Assembly: GCA_011317545.1 (NCBI GenBank)
Contig: WUJK01000007.1
Coordinates: forward strand, 744,001 to 808,000
Reading direction: 5' to 3'
Source of the DNA: Coniella vitis
Lineage: Eukaryota; Ascomycota; Sordariomycetes; Diaporthales; Schizoparmaceae
Length of the DNA stretch: 64,000 nt
The notes beneath the pieces were generated by a model. It saw only the letters and a list, made by a program, of their open reading frames with translations. It was not told the origin of the DNA and searched no databases. Position numbers and translations under genes: made by a program. Below are positions 24,599-36,091 of this stretch, piece after piece. Within the stretch, counting starts at the first letter, position 1. Every line of letters starts with the position of its first letter.

Positions 24599-26856
24599 TC
24601 ATTCAAAAGGTGTCCGCGGTCCCTGCCTACCCTCAAAATGCTTACCAAAGGCAGTCAAAAATTGTGCCAATAGATCCAACCTCCCATCCCGCGGCAGCGC
24701 AAACATTCCCCAGGGCTGACCATTCTTCGTCAAGTTACTGACAGGAACAGTGGCCACGGGCCAGCCAGCCGTCGCTGAGAACGATATCAGCTCCGCGTCT
24801 GACGCCGAAAGAACAATGTCGAGGTTCAGATCGCGCATTAGCCTGGCCATGCCGCCTTGCTGGGCAAGCTGACGTAGGCCAGCCGCCGCTGCGTCGTGCT
24901 TCTCCACGCTCATGGTGTCGTGAAGGCATTTGATGAGCTCGGTCTGAGTGGTATACGCTGTATCAAAGAGAGCATGGTTAGTCAGAGACCGAGACAAGAC
25001 GACGAATGGTACTACAGAATTTAGATTGTGAATGAGCGTGTTGGGCGGATGACTTACGCTCTGGCATAGCCTTATCAGCGTGGGCTTCGTTCCATGCAAC
25101 TAGATCGCTGAGGCTTTGGAGCCCTGGTTCGTGCTCAAAATTCGCGGCGATGAACCTTTTCAAAACACCAGAGAACTCGTTATCTGAAGTTTCTGGATGG
25201 TCAGACACGTGAGGGCATAAAATAGAGATGATTCTGTGGCGCGGAAAGTTTCGCTTACAGGTGACTGTCATAAGTGTTTCTCCCTCGGATTTGAGCATAC
25301 TGGACTGGGGCGGGTTCTCCAGTGGGAAGATGACTCTGGCGCCCAAAGCCTCCAGTCTGTGGGCGACAGAAGCATACTGTTGTTTCTGTGTCCAGTTGTC
25401 AGCTTCGGTGAACTCGCCCTGAGAAACGGCAGCTTTGATAGCTGCGTCTTGGGACTCCGTACCACATCCTGCGACCCCCATTTCCAGTCACTACTTGGGT
25501 GGGTACCCCATTGGCTATCTAGCACACCGACCGACAAACCCCCGAAGCTGACGTCTGTTGTAATTGTATTGAGGTCCAAGGCCTTGCTCGTATCATCTGC
25601 GGTAGAAACGAGGATTCTGGCCAGCGAAAGCAGATCATGCGGATCACGTGCCATCAAACCGATGCGGTCGGTGAAGTCGGCAATCTTTGCAATACCATCC
25701 ATCGGCACAGATCCGAGTGGCAGGGTCAGCCCATACAGCCCATTCACGCTCGCAGGGAATACGTTTGAGCCTCCAGTCTCTGTACCAATGCCCAACGTTG
25801 CGAAGCCTGCTGCTATGCTGACGGCAGGGCCAGCTGAGGATCCGCCGCAAATCTAGGCCAGCCACCCAAAAATCAGCACTTCAAGCGTCTAGAGAGTGGG
25901 AAATGTTTCCAGGAGCAAAATTCACCGGCTGGTCCTCCTCGGCGAGTCCAGTTCGCCTAAACGGGGAAAGGGTTTGTCCTCCGTATCCGCTCCAGCCCAT
26001 TGGCGTATTGTCGGATCTCAAAAGATTTCAGCAGCAATCCAGAAGAACTCTACCACGGAAACTCACTTCATGCCAGAGAATTCCTTGAAATCAATAATCG
26101 TCAACGTTGGACTGCTTGTGCTGGTAGCTTAATGAAGGCCTAGCTGCCATGGGCCCCCAACTTACAGTCAGGTTTCCTTTGCCCAGAACAATGAGACCGG
26201 CGTCGAGTAACTGTAACTGGAGTCAGGGACTGCCATTGATCACATTGTTGTACGCAATAGCAAGAGATGACAGACTCGCTCAACTATTGTTGCGTTTCTC
26301 TTTGCAGTGAGAGAAGCAATGGCACACGAGCCTGCGGTCGTGACCATTCCCAGGGAGGGGTGCGTGACAATAGTATCCTGTTCCATTGGGTTGAGAGACT
26401 TTTGATCGATCCCAAGTTCTCTTTAAGGGGTGCATAAACTCACCTTGATAATGATTGGGATGCCATGTAAGTCGCTGCGCAGATTACCCCGTTGCCTCTC
26501 CTCATCCAGCTGGCTAGCCTGTGCAAGTGCAATGGCCCGCGGACAAACTGACAGGACTGCTCTCAGGCCCAGTGCCTGCTCATTGTGTCGGTCAATCTGG
26601 TCCAGGAACGCGCTGACCAGGCTCTGGCCACTGAGCTCTCCATTTCGCATGCGCTGCTGATACACGTGGGCTGGTTGTTGGAGGGAAACCATGTTGAGGA
26701 CATGTACTCCCGGCGGCACATTCGGGAGGGAAAGGTCAAAGATCGTGACATGTACTGCTGGGGTAGCTGCCTGCGCCACGGTCTTTATAAATGCGGCATC
26801 GCTTGTGTTGGGCTTATCTCGCTGCTCTGCAGGCTTACGATAGTCATTCTGGTCAT
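24599..26856 (-). CDS. Amidase-signature family enzyme (multi-exon, 5' end and one junction uncertain)
   Basis: Would hydrolyse an amide bond; the substrate is unknown. The Ser-cisSer-Lys triad is present: Lys in HGIPIIIKD, cis-Ser in GGSSAGPA and the nucleophile in GTETGGS. Re-spliced exons: 26770-26444, 26377-26276, 26210-26166, 26083-26067 (17 nt), 26016-25926, 25852-25507, 25468-25259, 25183-25058 and 24957-24599. They give about 541 codons, normal for fungal amidases. Family landmarks close across junctions: ERLLDAGLIVLGKGNLT, SDNTPMGWSGYGGQT, LVAWNEAHADKAMPE. The junction near 25506-25469 implies either an abnormally short 38-bp intron or a frameshift. No ATG opens the first good exon, so a small upstream exon (ATG 26856, donor GTAAGC at 26838) is proposed; an internal Met (MVSLQQ) is the alternative. 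Confidence 0.8.
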
Positions 26857-27585
26857 GCCTGGAGAGTGCAGATGCCGTCTCGCCATTGCTGTTTGGTCCA
26901 GGTCTTGCGTCTCTGTATCGTCAAATCGCTGCCTGTAAAGCAGATTTGGTTGATATTAGACCCTCTGTAGGCTGGAGCATGTATGCTTCTGGGTGACTCG
27001 AAGGATGATTCGGGTGATATTTTGAATGTTGCTTTCGAGCCGTCACTGCCCACGGGTGCTAAAGAGCTCACAGGAGCCGTGTAGGAAGGAGTGATGCAAA
27101 TGCAAGAGGCCCTTTCCCTAGCTGCCTAGGGCTGCGAGGTAGTGGTAGCCTCTGGCCTGGTAGCCTCTATGCACGGCGCCGATTGCTGGGGACAGGGCTC
27201 ATGCGCTACGCCCACGGCGCCACAGGGGCCACTCAGGGCCTGGACGCATTGGCATTCACCGACTGCCGCTGCTATTAGGCTGCTGAAGCAACCGGAACCC
27301 CTGAAGCTGGCGGCGCCTACCTTTCCTTTGGAGCTCGAGCTTGTCTTCATCTGCAAACCCATTTTCGTCAGTCTCGACCTGTCACGAGGAGCATCCGGTC
27401 CCAATACGCTCTTATTTGCATAAACTCAACGGCGCGACGGTTCCCAGCTTCGTTGATTACGTCTACTTGCAGGTTGTCGCCCCAGAACGACATTGAGCAG
27501 GGCACCACACAGAGCTCCCAGCCTGCCCGCTCCGCCTGCTTGCCCGCAGGATTGTCGTTCGTTCAGTTTCACCGGATGGAAGGCT
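26857..27585. other. Divergent promoter between the amidase and Nudix/eIF2B-like genes
   Basis: About 730 bp with no gene. Transcription should leave in both directions. No strong regulatory motif was recognised. Confidence 0.5.
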
Positions 27586-29583
27586 ATGTATGCCCTCTCG
27601 AGCTCCAGATGGCCGGGATTCATGCCACTGCGCCCCACGTCCGCATCCACAAGACGTCTCGTGAGCTCTCTGCTGCATCCTTGGTACAGCCAGGCTCGGG
27701 CGGCTTCAAGTTCTAGCACCGCCAAACAACAGCTCGAGAGGCGCCCAGTTGTCTCGTCGTTCCTCTACAAATACGTCCGGGAAAACGGCCAGGTGAGGGC
27801 AAAGGTTGCCCTGTTCAGACGTAGCGATCAAGTGCGCACCTATCGGTAAGTGTCCTGTGCCGGCTACAGACTTTATACATAGTGCACTCAACCATTTGGC
27901 GCCGAGAGGGGCCCTGGCTCTCATCGGTGTCCCCATTTTCCATTCCCCTTTATGAATTGGGACGTCATGGGGCGATGTGCTTGCGCCTCTGGTTGGCTGA
28001 CTTCGCACCCCAGACATCGCTGGGCCGTCATCTCAGGGAGCATCGAGCCCGACGACCCTTCACCTCTCGCAGCAGCGTGGAGGGAGATCTACGAAGAGAC
28101 CACCCTGACGGCTTCTTCTTTGGAGCTCATGCGCCAAGGCAAGAGCTACTCATTGCCGGATGAGTCTATAGGACGTGAATGGATCATCAACCCGTTCGCC
28201 TTCCGCCTCAAGGATGTTGCTGAAGGCGGCAAGGGCGAGGCGGGCATTACGCTGGACTGGGAGCATGAGACGTGGGCGTGGTACGACCCCATGGACATCG
28301 AAGACTCGGAGAGCTTCGGAGCCGTGCCGCGTCTTGCCGAGAGCCTTCGTCGCGTATGGTTCGAGAAGGACCTTGGTCTTGCCGCTGGAAACGTGCTGAC
28401 CGAGGGCCTGAACATTATGAAGAGCGACCATTCCAGCACTGCTCGCCAACTGGCTCTCAAATCTGTGCTCATCTTGCGGGACATTATGCTGGAAATGGAT
28501 GCTGAACAGCCCATTGACACGTGGTGGACCAAGCTCAAATTCGCCGCATGGCATATATGGAAGAATGGAACAGGGTCTTTGTGTGCCCCGGTTTTGCATG
28601 CTCTGCTTGCGGCCCTGAGGGCCATGGAAGAGCGGTTGCACGAGGCCAAGAAGAGCACAGAAAGCAACAACGCGCTTGCGTTCCGAGGCGCACTCGTGGC
28701 AGAGCTTGATCGCCACATCAACGCTGTTAAGCACGATGTCACCTCCCAAGTTGGCAACGTGCTCATCGCTTTGCTTCGTGAGCGTTTTGCGGCTCACGAA
28801 GAATCTGGCCAGCCGCTCAAGGTGTTGGCTGTCTCTGACAGCTCCTTGCTCAGACATGCCTTGCGCCACGTTGCGTCCCATACCCGGTTCCATATCGATG
28901 TGCGCATCCTAGAAGATCGTCCTCCGCTCAAAGGAACGTCTCTTGCCACATCACTACCTCGAGAGTCAGATCTGTCGCAAAGGATCCCCTTGGAAAGCAG
29001 TGATGCCAAAGAGGACGGACATGTTGACCGCGGGTTGGTGCACCAACGCAAAATGACAGCCTGTGCGGACGCCCCCTCAGCCGTTGCCTCAGACGACCTC
29101 GATTTAGTGCTCCTCGAAGCTGACGCACTGATCGAATCTGGTGCCGTCCACCACAGGAGTGTGGCGATTCCTGCCATTGTCAGTGGCAGACATGCTTCTG
29201 GAAAAGCAAAGACAGTGGTCATTAGCGAATCCTCAAAAATAACGCACTCAACGATTGCAGGCGCCTACTCTGTGGAAGCCATCGATCCCGCAGACCTGAC
29301 GCGTGCAGGGAAAGCTGACCGCAATAGCGAGGGAGGGCCGAGTGTGGCGGGTACGCTATCCAGTGGCCTTGGCGGCGGCAACCCTACAACAAGGCAGCCA
29401 GAACATGGTGGCACTGCAGCCTTCCCGGCCCCCGTAGATGTTCACGACGTCTCAATGGAATGGCTCCCTCCCGGCCTTGCTGACGTCTATGTTCTGGAGC
29501 ATGGGACCTGTGCAGTGCGTGATATATGCAATATGTCGAGCGCATTGGTAGCAGAAGAGGCAAGGCTCTTTCGGCATATTTGA
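27586..29583 (+). CDS. Nudix-domain / eIF2B-alpha/beta/delta-like fusion protein, predicted mitochondrial
   Basis: Exons 27586-27845 and 28014-29583 give 609 residues; the 168-bp intron (GTAAGT…CCCCAG, CTGAC branch) splits an Arg codon and rejoins TYR-HRWAV. The N-terminus is rich in Arg and Ser without acidic residues, like a mitochondrial presequence; a second ATG lies at 27622. Residues ~70-175 form a Nudix fold with a degenerate box at about 95-119 (GSIEPDD…WREIYEETTL): RE and EE are kept, while the usual Gly is Thr and one residue is extra. The C-terminal ~400 residues resemble the IF-2B family, shared by eIF2B subunits, methylthioribose-1-phosphate isomerase and ribose-1,5-bisphosphate isomerase. 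Sugar-phosphate isomerase or nucleotide-linked chemistry is possible; no function is assigned. Confidence 0.85.
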
Positions 29584-30993
29584 CCTTCAGACGAGGCGCC
29601 CATATCTCACCAGCGTCATGCAAGCAAGCAGGGAGTTGGACCCGAGACTCAACATTCCAGCCCGTTTGCTTCAGTTGCCTCGTTTGCCATAGCGCGCTCT
29701 CCCTGCTTGCGCAGGTTGCGGTATCTCATGCGCGAGGCCTGCTGCTGAATGAATGCTCAACATGCTGTGCGCAGTACCGCGGGCTATGTACCTCATTTTG
29801 TTCGGGATGCACGGCCTGTCAAACCACCAAACCGCGTCGAAATGCGACAAGACCAGACCCGAAAGTAATCGGCATAGCATGGAGATTTAATACAAAGAAT
29901 TGTTGAGCAAAAAGAGCGAATACACGCGATCAGCCTTGTGCTTTTCCGTCACCGTCCATATCTCTCGTACGCCGTGTGTTACCCGTCCTATTAAACATGC
30001 AGGGCATGCAGCCCAACGCTTTGGATGCCTGTGCAGACCACATGCTTCAACACCACCAAGTTTCTGGGACTGCATTTCAAGCTGCCTGGCGGGTCTTATT
30101 ATGTACAGCAAGCCCTCTCAGAAGCATTCACATCCCCCCCCCCCCCACATGACGAGGGAGCTCGTACTATGTAGCTTTTCATAGGCTCGAGGCGGCAGGA
30201 CGCCAGTTCCCGCGTGTAATGTAGCTTGCCAATCTTGGTCCTGCTTGCATTCAGTAGCAGGGGTTCCAGGGCTGACCAGCAGCGCCTCGGAGGATCCCTC
30301 TGCGGCATCAACTGCTTTTCCGTCTCATCTCTCTCGCCTTTGGCTCTCGACGTTCCATCTTGTTCTCAGGCAAAAACCAAGTCCTTTGATGACCGCATAG
30401 GAAAAGAAAGCGGCAATCCACCTTTGACACGCATTCCGATTCACCAACACTTGCTTGTGGCCGGGGTGAAGCACCCTCGTCTGAGCCCGAGCTGGCAGTC
30501 TGGCAGTCTGGCAGTCTGGCTGCAGGGAGCTGCGGCAGCCAGAGTAACGGGGGCCAGCAGGGCAAACAGACAGGCGGGCACACCGGGCGCATTCCGCAGA
30601 TGAGTTGCATGCCCTGGTCTCGCATTGGGCCGTCCGTCCTCTCTCTCGTGAAGGTGAGTTTGAGTGAGCTAGCCTGCCTGGGTACCAAGGGGGCTTCACG
30701 CAGCGTGTGCGTACCCTGGGAGTGAGACAAGCGATTTTCATAAATCCCAAGCGGTTGCTGTCAAAAAGGACTACGCAGAGCACTCACTTGAGGTGCAGCC
30801 CCATCTTCAGAATCCCCACTGCCGTCACATCTCACCTTTCGCCTGGTGTCAAGTGTGGCAGACCGACCGAGAGTCGTTCAGCCACCTGTTGCCGGCCCTA
30901 GCTGACCCCGTCTTCTTTGTGTGTGTGATGCTCACACACGTGCTGGCTCCGGCGAGAGTCTTGCTGGTATAGGAGGGGCTTGCCTTTCACACA
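29584..30993. other. Intergenic region upstream of the Zn2Cys6 regulator
   Basis: About 1.4 kb with no gene seen. It holds a C13 run (30134-30146), a TACTATGTA word (30165) and an 8-bp tandem repeat, CTGGCAGT, repeated about three times near 30492-30519. Confidence 0.55.
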
Positions 30994-33789
30994 ATGCCTG
31001 AACGACTAGGCGTGAATCCCCGCCGGATCTTTGTGAAATCGGAGCTCAGGAAGCGGATCAGAACAGCGTGAGTGCCGCCCAAATCGTCTTTTTGTTTTCA
31101 TCCCTCCCTCGCCACACCTTTGCCCCCGCCCCCCTTCCACGGGGCGCGGTGTTTCTCGTGCTCGCGCGTTTCCAGACAGGGGCTGCCGCGGGGTGAAGTA
31201 CACATTTCGGATTGGCCTTTTGTGTTCGATCTGGCTTCCCTCTGACGCGTAGACTTTTATAGTTGCAACAGCTGTAATAACCGGCGCGTAAAGTGCTCCG
31301 GCAATCAGCCATGCGACGCGTGTGTGGCGGCGCACCGCCTGTGTGATTATCCCTCGACAGACAAGAAAGTCTTTGTGGGAAAGGGCGAATACGAGGACCT
31401 CAAGGCAAGCAAAGACCTTCTCGACAAGTGTTTTGCCGAGTTTTTACCGAACCCTGAGCAACGGCAGTCGTTTATTACACAGGCGCTGTACGGCACCAAT
31501 GCTTCACCAGCTGGCGCCCAGCCTAGCAAGGATGAGGAAGTACACTCCGGGTCGCCAGCGGCGTCCGTATCGACTTCGGCATTATCCCCTCCCTACGAAG
31601 CAGCGCAGCAGCATCACCAACAGCACCGTGCGCACTTACCAAGGCTTGGAATAATGAACGCTGGGGCTACGGAGGGGTCCCTTCTTCAAGATCGTGACGG
31701 GAACAAGCGTTGGCTGGGCGGCACTTCGGGGGCCAGTTTCCTGGACCATCTCAAGAGATTCATGCATACACTCAAGTCGTCGCTTGGATATTGCGGAACT
31801 AATGCCGATGCCTCCCCCGGCCTCAATTTCCTTGCAAGTCGTGGCCAATACCAGACTTCGGATTCACTGCTCCTCTTCACCCCCCCTGTGGATCCCATTG
31901 ACACGACGCTGGCGCTCGAGGACTGGGATCTAGCACGCAGCCTTCTTGCAAAAGCCGACGAGTATCTGCAGAGCTGCGGCAACAATTGGTCTTGTGGGGG
32001 CCTCTACTACTTTGGCGACCTTTCGCTGCAAGCCTGGCTGACCGTCTCGCGTGACGAAACTCGTCGACGGGAAGTGGCATTTTACCAGGCTGCTCTTGCT
32101 CTCGGGACAATCTACTCGTTGACAGCAGCCACCTCCAAGCGTGATGGTCAGCTGGGAGAAAAGTTCTTTGCAAAAGCGCGTAGTATACTGGGAGATCCGG
32201 TGGACATCTCGCTCTACACTTTCCGTGATGTTCCCGCTCTGGCAATGATGGCCATGTACATGGCAGAGATGAACCGTCGGGACAATGCTTACATTTACCT
32301 GTCGTACGCCGTCACAATATGCTGCATGTTTGGTGGTATGAAGGGCTCCTTTACCGACGAGAGGGACAAGAGGATTGTTTGGACATTGTTCTGCTTGCAT
32401 AAAGAGTACGCGTGTCTCATGGGCAGACCGCCTCTGTACTCTGACGAAGCTTTCCAGCTACCATTGCCGGAGGCGACACCGTAAGCTTTCCCAACACCCC
32501 GCCCCCCTTTCGTGATGCTGCGTATTGTCTGTAGTGTTTTGTCATGGCTCTCCCAACATCAACTGATATTCTCTTCACAGAACGTTGCCTGTGCCCTCTG
32601 GCTTATTGGCTCATATTGAGCTATCCAGAATCGCTGGATATATTGTATCCAACGCATATTCTATCGCACCGAGCCACGCCGCTGACCGATTTTCCAATCC
32701 TTTTTTGAACGCTTTGCACATGCTGGAAGAATGGCGTGAACGTCTACATCCAGACCTCCTGGTACCACTCGAGGTGCAGCCCGAGTTCCAGTCCCTGTTA
32801 CTCACCGAAGACTTTCCGGCCGATATTCGCAACACATTCAGCAAGAACAATACGCTGCCTACCGACCACGCTCTTTGTATGCTGCATATGAAATGGAATC
32901 AGGCAAGTCACCTCATAATACCCATACAAGGCAACAAAACAATGCACTTGGGGAGGGACCCCATGGCCACTCTGACTAATGTAATTCTCGCGGGGGGTAG
33001 ATGCTCATCTTGACGCTTCGACCGCTCTTTTTCCTCGCTGTCAAATCTTCTATTGGCGGAGACTTCATCAACGAACCCAGGGACATGCTTGACCACCCCA
33101 ATTTTAGCCAAATCCGGCAATGCAGTGCTGCTGCACGCCGCAATCTGCTCCTTGGGCACCACCTCTACAGACGATGCGGCCCAGCGCATGGTGGTCATGG
33201 CAAGCTTGGTATGATTGATCTACACCATATTTTCAACGCGACTGTGGTGTTGCTCCTGCATCAGATGGTCTTTGCAAATGTGGTCAACACGGATACAATG
33301 GCCATTCAAGAGGCAAGGCAGATCATTGCGCGCGAAGCATACACCGAGTCGGGCTCACCTGCGCCCACTGCAGGATTCAACATGGGCACCGGGTACGCTT
33401 CGGACTGTGTCAATGTGCTGGATGATCTGGCTGCCTTGGTGGCGCGCATACGCCCGCTGCGCTTCAAGGGTTCTGATCATATTGAAACGGGAGCGGACAG
33501 TGTCCGGTCTCCGCTCACTTCAGCGGGTCGAAGCAGCGTCAGCGGCGGAGGCAGCGACGGGGCCTATTCGACGTACAATATGAGCTCCCCAATCATGCTG
33601 AGCGAAGAGCAACTCGCGGCCAATCTCAACCTCGAGAATCCATTCGGTCTAGACGCAATGTACAACCACGACTTGATGCATGGGCCACCGCCGCATCCAT
33701 ATCATACCAATCTCAAAGAATTGGAGAGATGGGTGCAAGAGGGGCTCTGGGATCTCAATATCCCCTTGGGTGGATATACGGGGATATGA
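30994..33789 (+). CDS. Zn2Cys6 transcription factor with fungal-specific TF domain
   Basis: Nuclear DNA-binding regulator, 800 residues. Exons: 30994-31067, 31263-32480, 32581-32902 and 33001-33789. The first intron (195 bp) lies just before the zinc cluster. Splicing ACA GC|T TGC gives RIRTACNSC and completes a C-x2-C-x6-C-x5-C-x2-C-x6-C cluster (residues ~26-52) preceded by basic residues. The middle homology region, with the fungal_trans-like signatures FYQAALALGTIYS and KRIVWTLFCLHKEYACLMGRPP, spans roughly residues 200-620. The C-terminal tail is Gly/Ser/Pro-rich and ends in a hydrophobic/acidic patch that could activate transcription. The third intron is GC-AG (GCAAGT donor, CTGACTAAT branch). 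The target genes are unknown and nothing links it directly to the siderophore genes. Confidence 0.9.
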
Positions 33790-34731
33790 ACTGTGGAAGC
33801 TACGCTTCTTGAACTTGATGGAACCTGGGCTGACCAGCCCTGCAGAAGTCTGGTGACTGTCTCCCATCTTTGAGCGGTGATGTGGCTATTATACATACCA
33901 GCTGTGGAGGTATTTTCGCGGTGGGCTTGGAGGATATGGGTTGAGTTGCAGCATAGCATCCAGAAGTCGGTTTTCGGCGGCGTTATGAAGCAAGCACGCG
34001 GAGTTCCAGGCGAAGATGCGGTGGTGTGGGTGTGTTTTCAAAGCCCTTTGCAGAGCGGCATTGATGGTAAAGGGGCAATACTAAGGGAAATTCCCCCGCC
34101 CCCTGTTCCTTTCCACCCAAGTGGGTGGTGGGACAACGTACACGAATGATGATGGAATGTCCTCCAGTGAGTAACAAACTGCCACCATGATGTCTTTTGG
34201 CGCAAATTCTAGTACCATTTTTCATCGCATGGGGCCATGTGTACCTCACGTTCCCTCACTAGCCTTGGCATTTGTAGCTGACAGTCGTGGCTCTCGTGTT
34301 GTGCATAAGACGACACGGGATGCCTTTGCTTTGCGATTTCTCTATTTCTTTCTTTTTTTTGTTGTTGTTGGGTTAGGAGGATTGTAAGGACTGGTGACAC
34401 GCAAACGACAAGTACACGATGAGTCCTAGATCCAAGGTCTCTTGCGCATTTGACAATGAATTATGGTAAGGATTTGGGGGCTGCGAGCAACCGCAAAACG
34501 ATGCGAGACCCCGAAGGGGGGGGGGGAGAATTTTTGGCGGCCCGGGATATCACTCTACACCTAGAGTCTCATTATGCTAATGCACTCTGGACGAGTATGT
34601 GAGGACGCTGGAGAATGAATACCGTATGTTGTTCATGTATATTACGATACACTGTTGGTATGTCATGCACTGCTATTGAAGACATCTGGATATATACATG
34701 GTGGCAACGCTAACTGTGTGGTTGTGTATGC
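33790..34731. other. Convergent intergenic region (3' flanks of the TF and PLC-like genes)
   Basis: About 940 bp with no gene. It contains a T/G-rich run near 34345-34380 and a G10 run near 34507, and should hold both polyadenylation signals, which are too degenerate to place. Confidence 0.5.
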
Positions 34732-36091
34732 TTACAGGGAGCCCACGCCGTTCAGGTAGGCCTGGACTTCGAGGAAGTCACCGACGCTGATCCAGTCGAG
34801 CTGTTGGTAAGACGAGGGGGGGGGGAAAGCGATATGTCAGTGACTTGGTTGTTACAACAGACGACGCACATCACTGGGCCTGGAATGGCAAGAGAAGAAG
34901 ACGAGAAGAGCACAAGGCAGATGTTACGCTTGTCCAAGACTGAGGTCTCGCGTCCACGTGACTGGCCAAAAAGAAACCCAAAACCGGAAAAAGAAAAAAA
35001 AGAAAAAAAAGACTCACCAAGATAAAGTTGGGATACCGGTCGTACAGAGCATTGCATTCATTCACTTGGGCCATGATGGAGGCCTCGCCGTTTGTCGTGG
35101 ACGCGGCTGTCTCATCGGGGATGTCGATGCCGAAAATCTCCACGTCGAGGAAGTGGTTGACAAGGTACATTCTGCCGGTGGCGCTTCCGCCTGAGGGGCG
35201 GTCGACGGCGCACGAGGAGAAGGACGAGTCGGTGACGCTGATTTTTTTTGTGGTGTTTTGTTGTTAGTATGTGGGTTTTTTTTGGTGGTTTTTTTTAGTC
35301 TTTTTCTTTGGCCGGGTAGCAGATGGGAGGGGACGTGGGGATATATATGTTGGCTCGGCTTGCGCTGTCAAGATACTCACTCGTACGGCGTCTCACTGGT
35401 AAGTAAAGGGAGTCAGTCAGTCAGTCAGTCCGTCACTTTTCCTCGTCGAGGTCCTTGTCCAAAGAAATAGTGGTAAGACGCAAACTTACAAAATATAAGA
35501 CGTAAACTCAGGCAAGATATAGGACACCTCGGTCCCCGCAGGATAGTCCATGAACACGACCAACCTCGTACCGGCATCGATCAGCTCGCCCAGTGTCGGC
35601 CACTCACTCAGCGTGAGGGTCCCGCTGGGCGAATACGCATACTCGCTCGCGCCAGCCGCCTCAAAGACGCTCGCAAAGTCGGAGCCGTCGATGCCGTCGC
35701 CATTGGTGATGAGCAGCGTCACCACCTCGTCCGGGTTGGCGGCCAAGAACGCCACGACCGTCTCGAGCCAGGCCAGGAGCGAGCCGCCGTCCTTCTCGGT
35801 GCACGTCGTGTGGCACAGCTCAATGGTGCCGTCGTCGTTGTGGGACTGCGCCTGCAGGAAGCGCACGCCGAGGCCCAGCTGGCTGGCGACGCTGTCGAAC
35901 TGGTTGTCGACGAGCAGGATGCCGTCAAAGGCCGAGTCGTGGCTGCCGATGAAGGTGACGTTGGAGTAGAGCTTGTCGCAGAGGGCGGCGTAGCCGTTGC
36001 ACACGGTCGCTGCGGTTGCTGCGGTTGTGGCGAGGAGGAAGAGGAGGGCGCTGGTGGCCAGTGCCGTGGGGAGCGAGCTTGAAGAAGGCAT
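34732..36091 (-). CDS. Secreted PLC-like phosphodiesterase (PI-PLC X-domain fold)
   Basis: Predicted extracellular enzyme of the PLC-like TIM-barrel superfamily, 301 residues. Exons: 36091-35490, 35395-35381 (15 nt), 35237-35018 and 34800-34732; all phases close. Residues 1-~28 are a signal peptide (a Ser-rich start, then a Leu/Ala core ending ATAATV). GSHDSAF places a candidate catalytic His at residue 51, and LCHTTC gives a second at about 94, as in bacterial PI-PLC-like proteins. Conserved later segments are PDEVVTLLITN, RLVVFMDYP, RMYLVNHFLDVEIFGIDIPD and the C-terminal DWISVGDF. The family is common in filamentous fungi and its substrate is generally unknown. The microexon would be missed by automatic annotation, giving a false stop at 35486. 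Confidence 0.88.

Noticed and set aside
33130..33210. Possible pair of compensating frameshifts in the last exon of the Zn2Cys6 regulator (alternative reading TTSTDDAAQRMVVMAS)
   Set aside because: The direct frame is continuous, has a reasonable length here and rejoins DLHHIFNATVVLLL. Two indels would be needed for the alternative, so the simple reading is kept.
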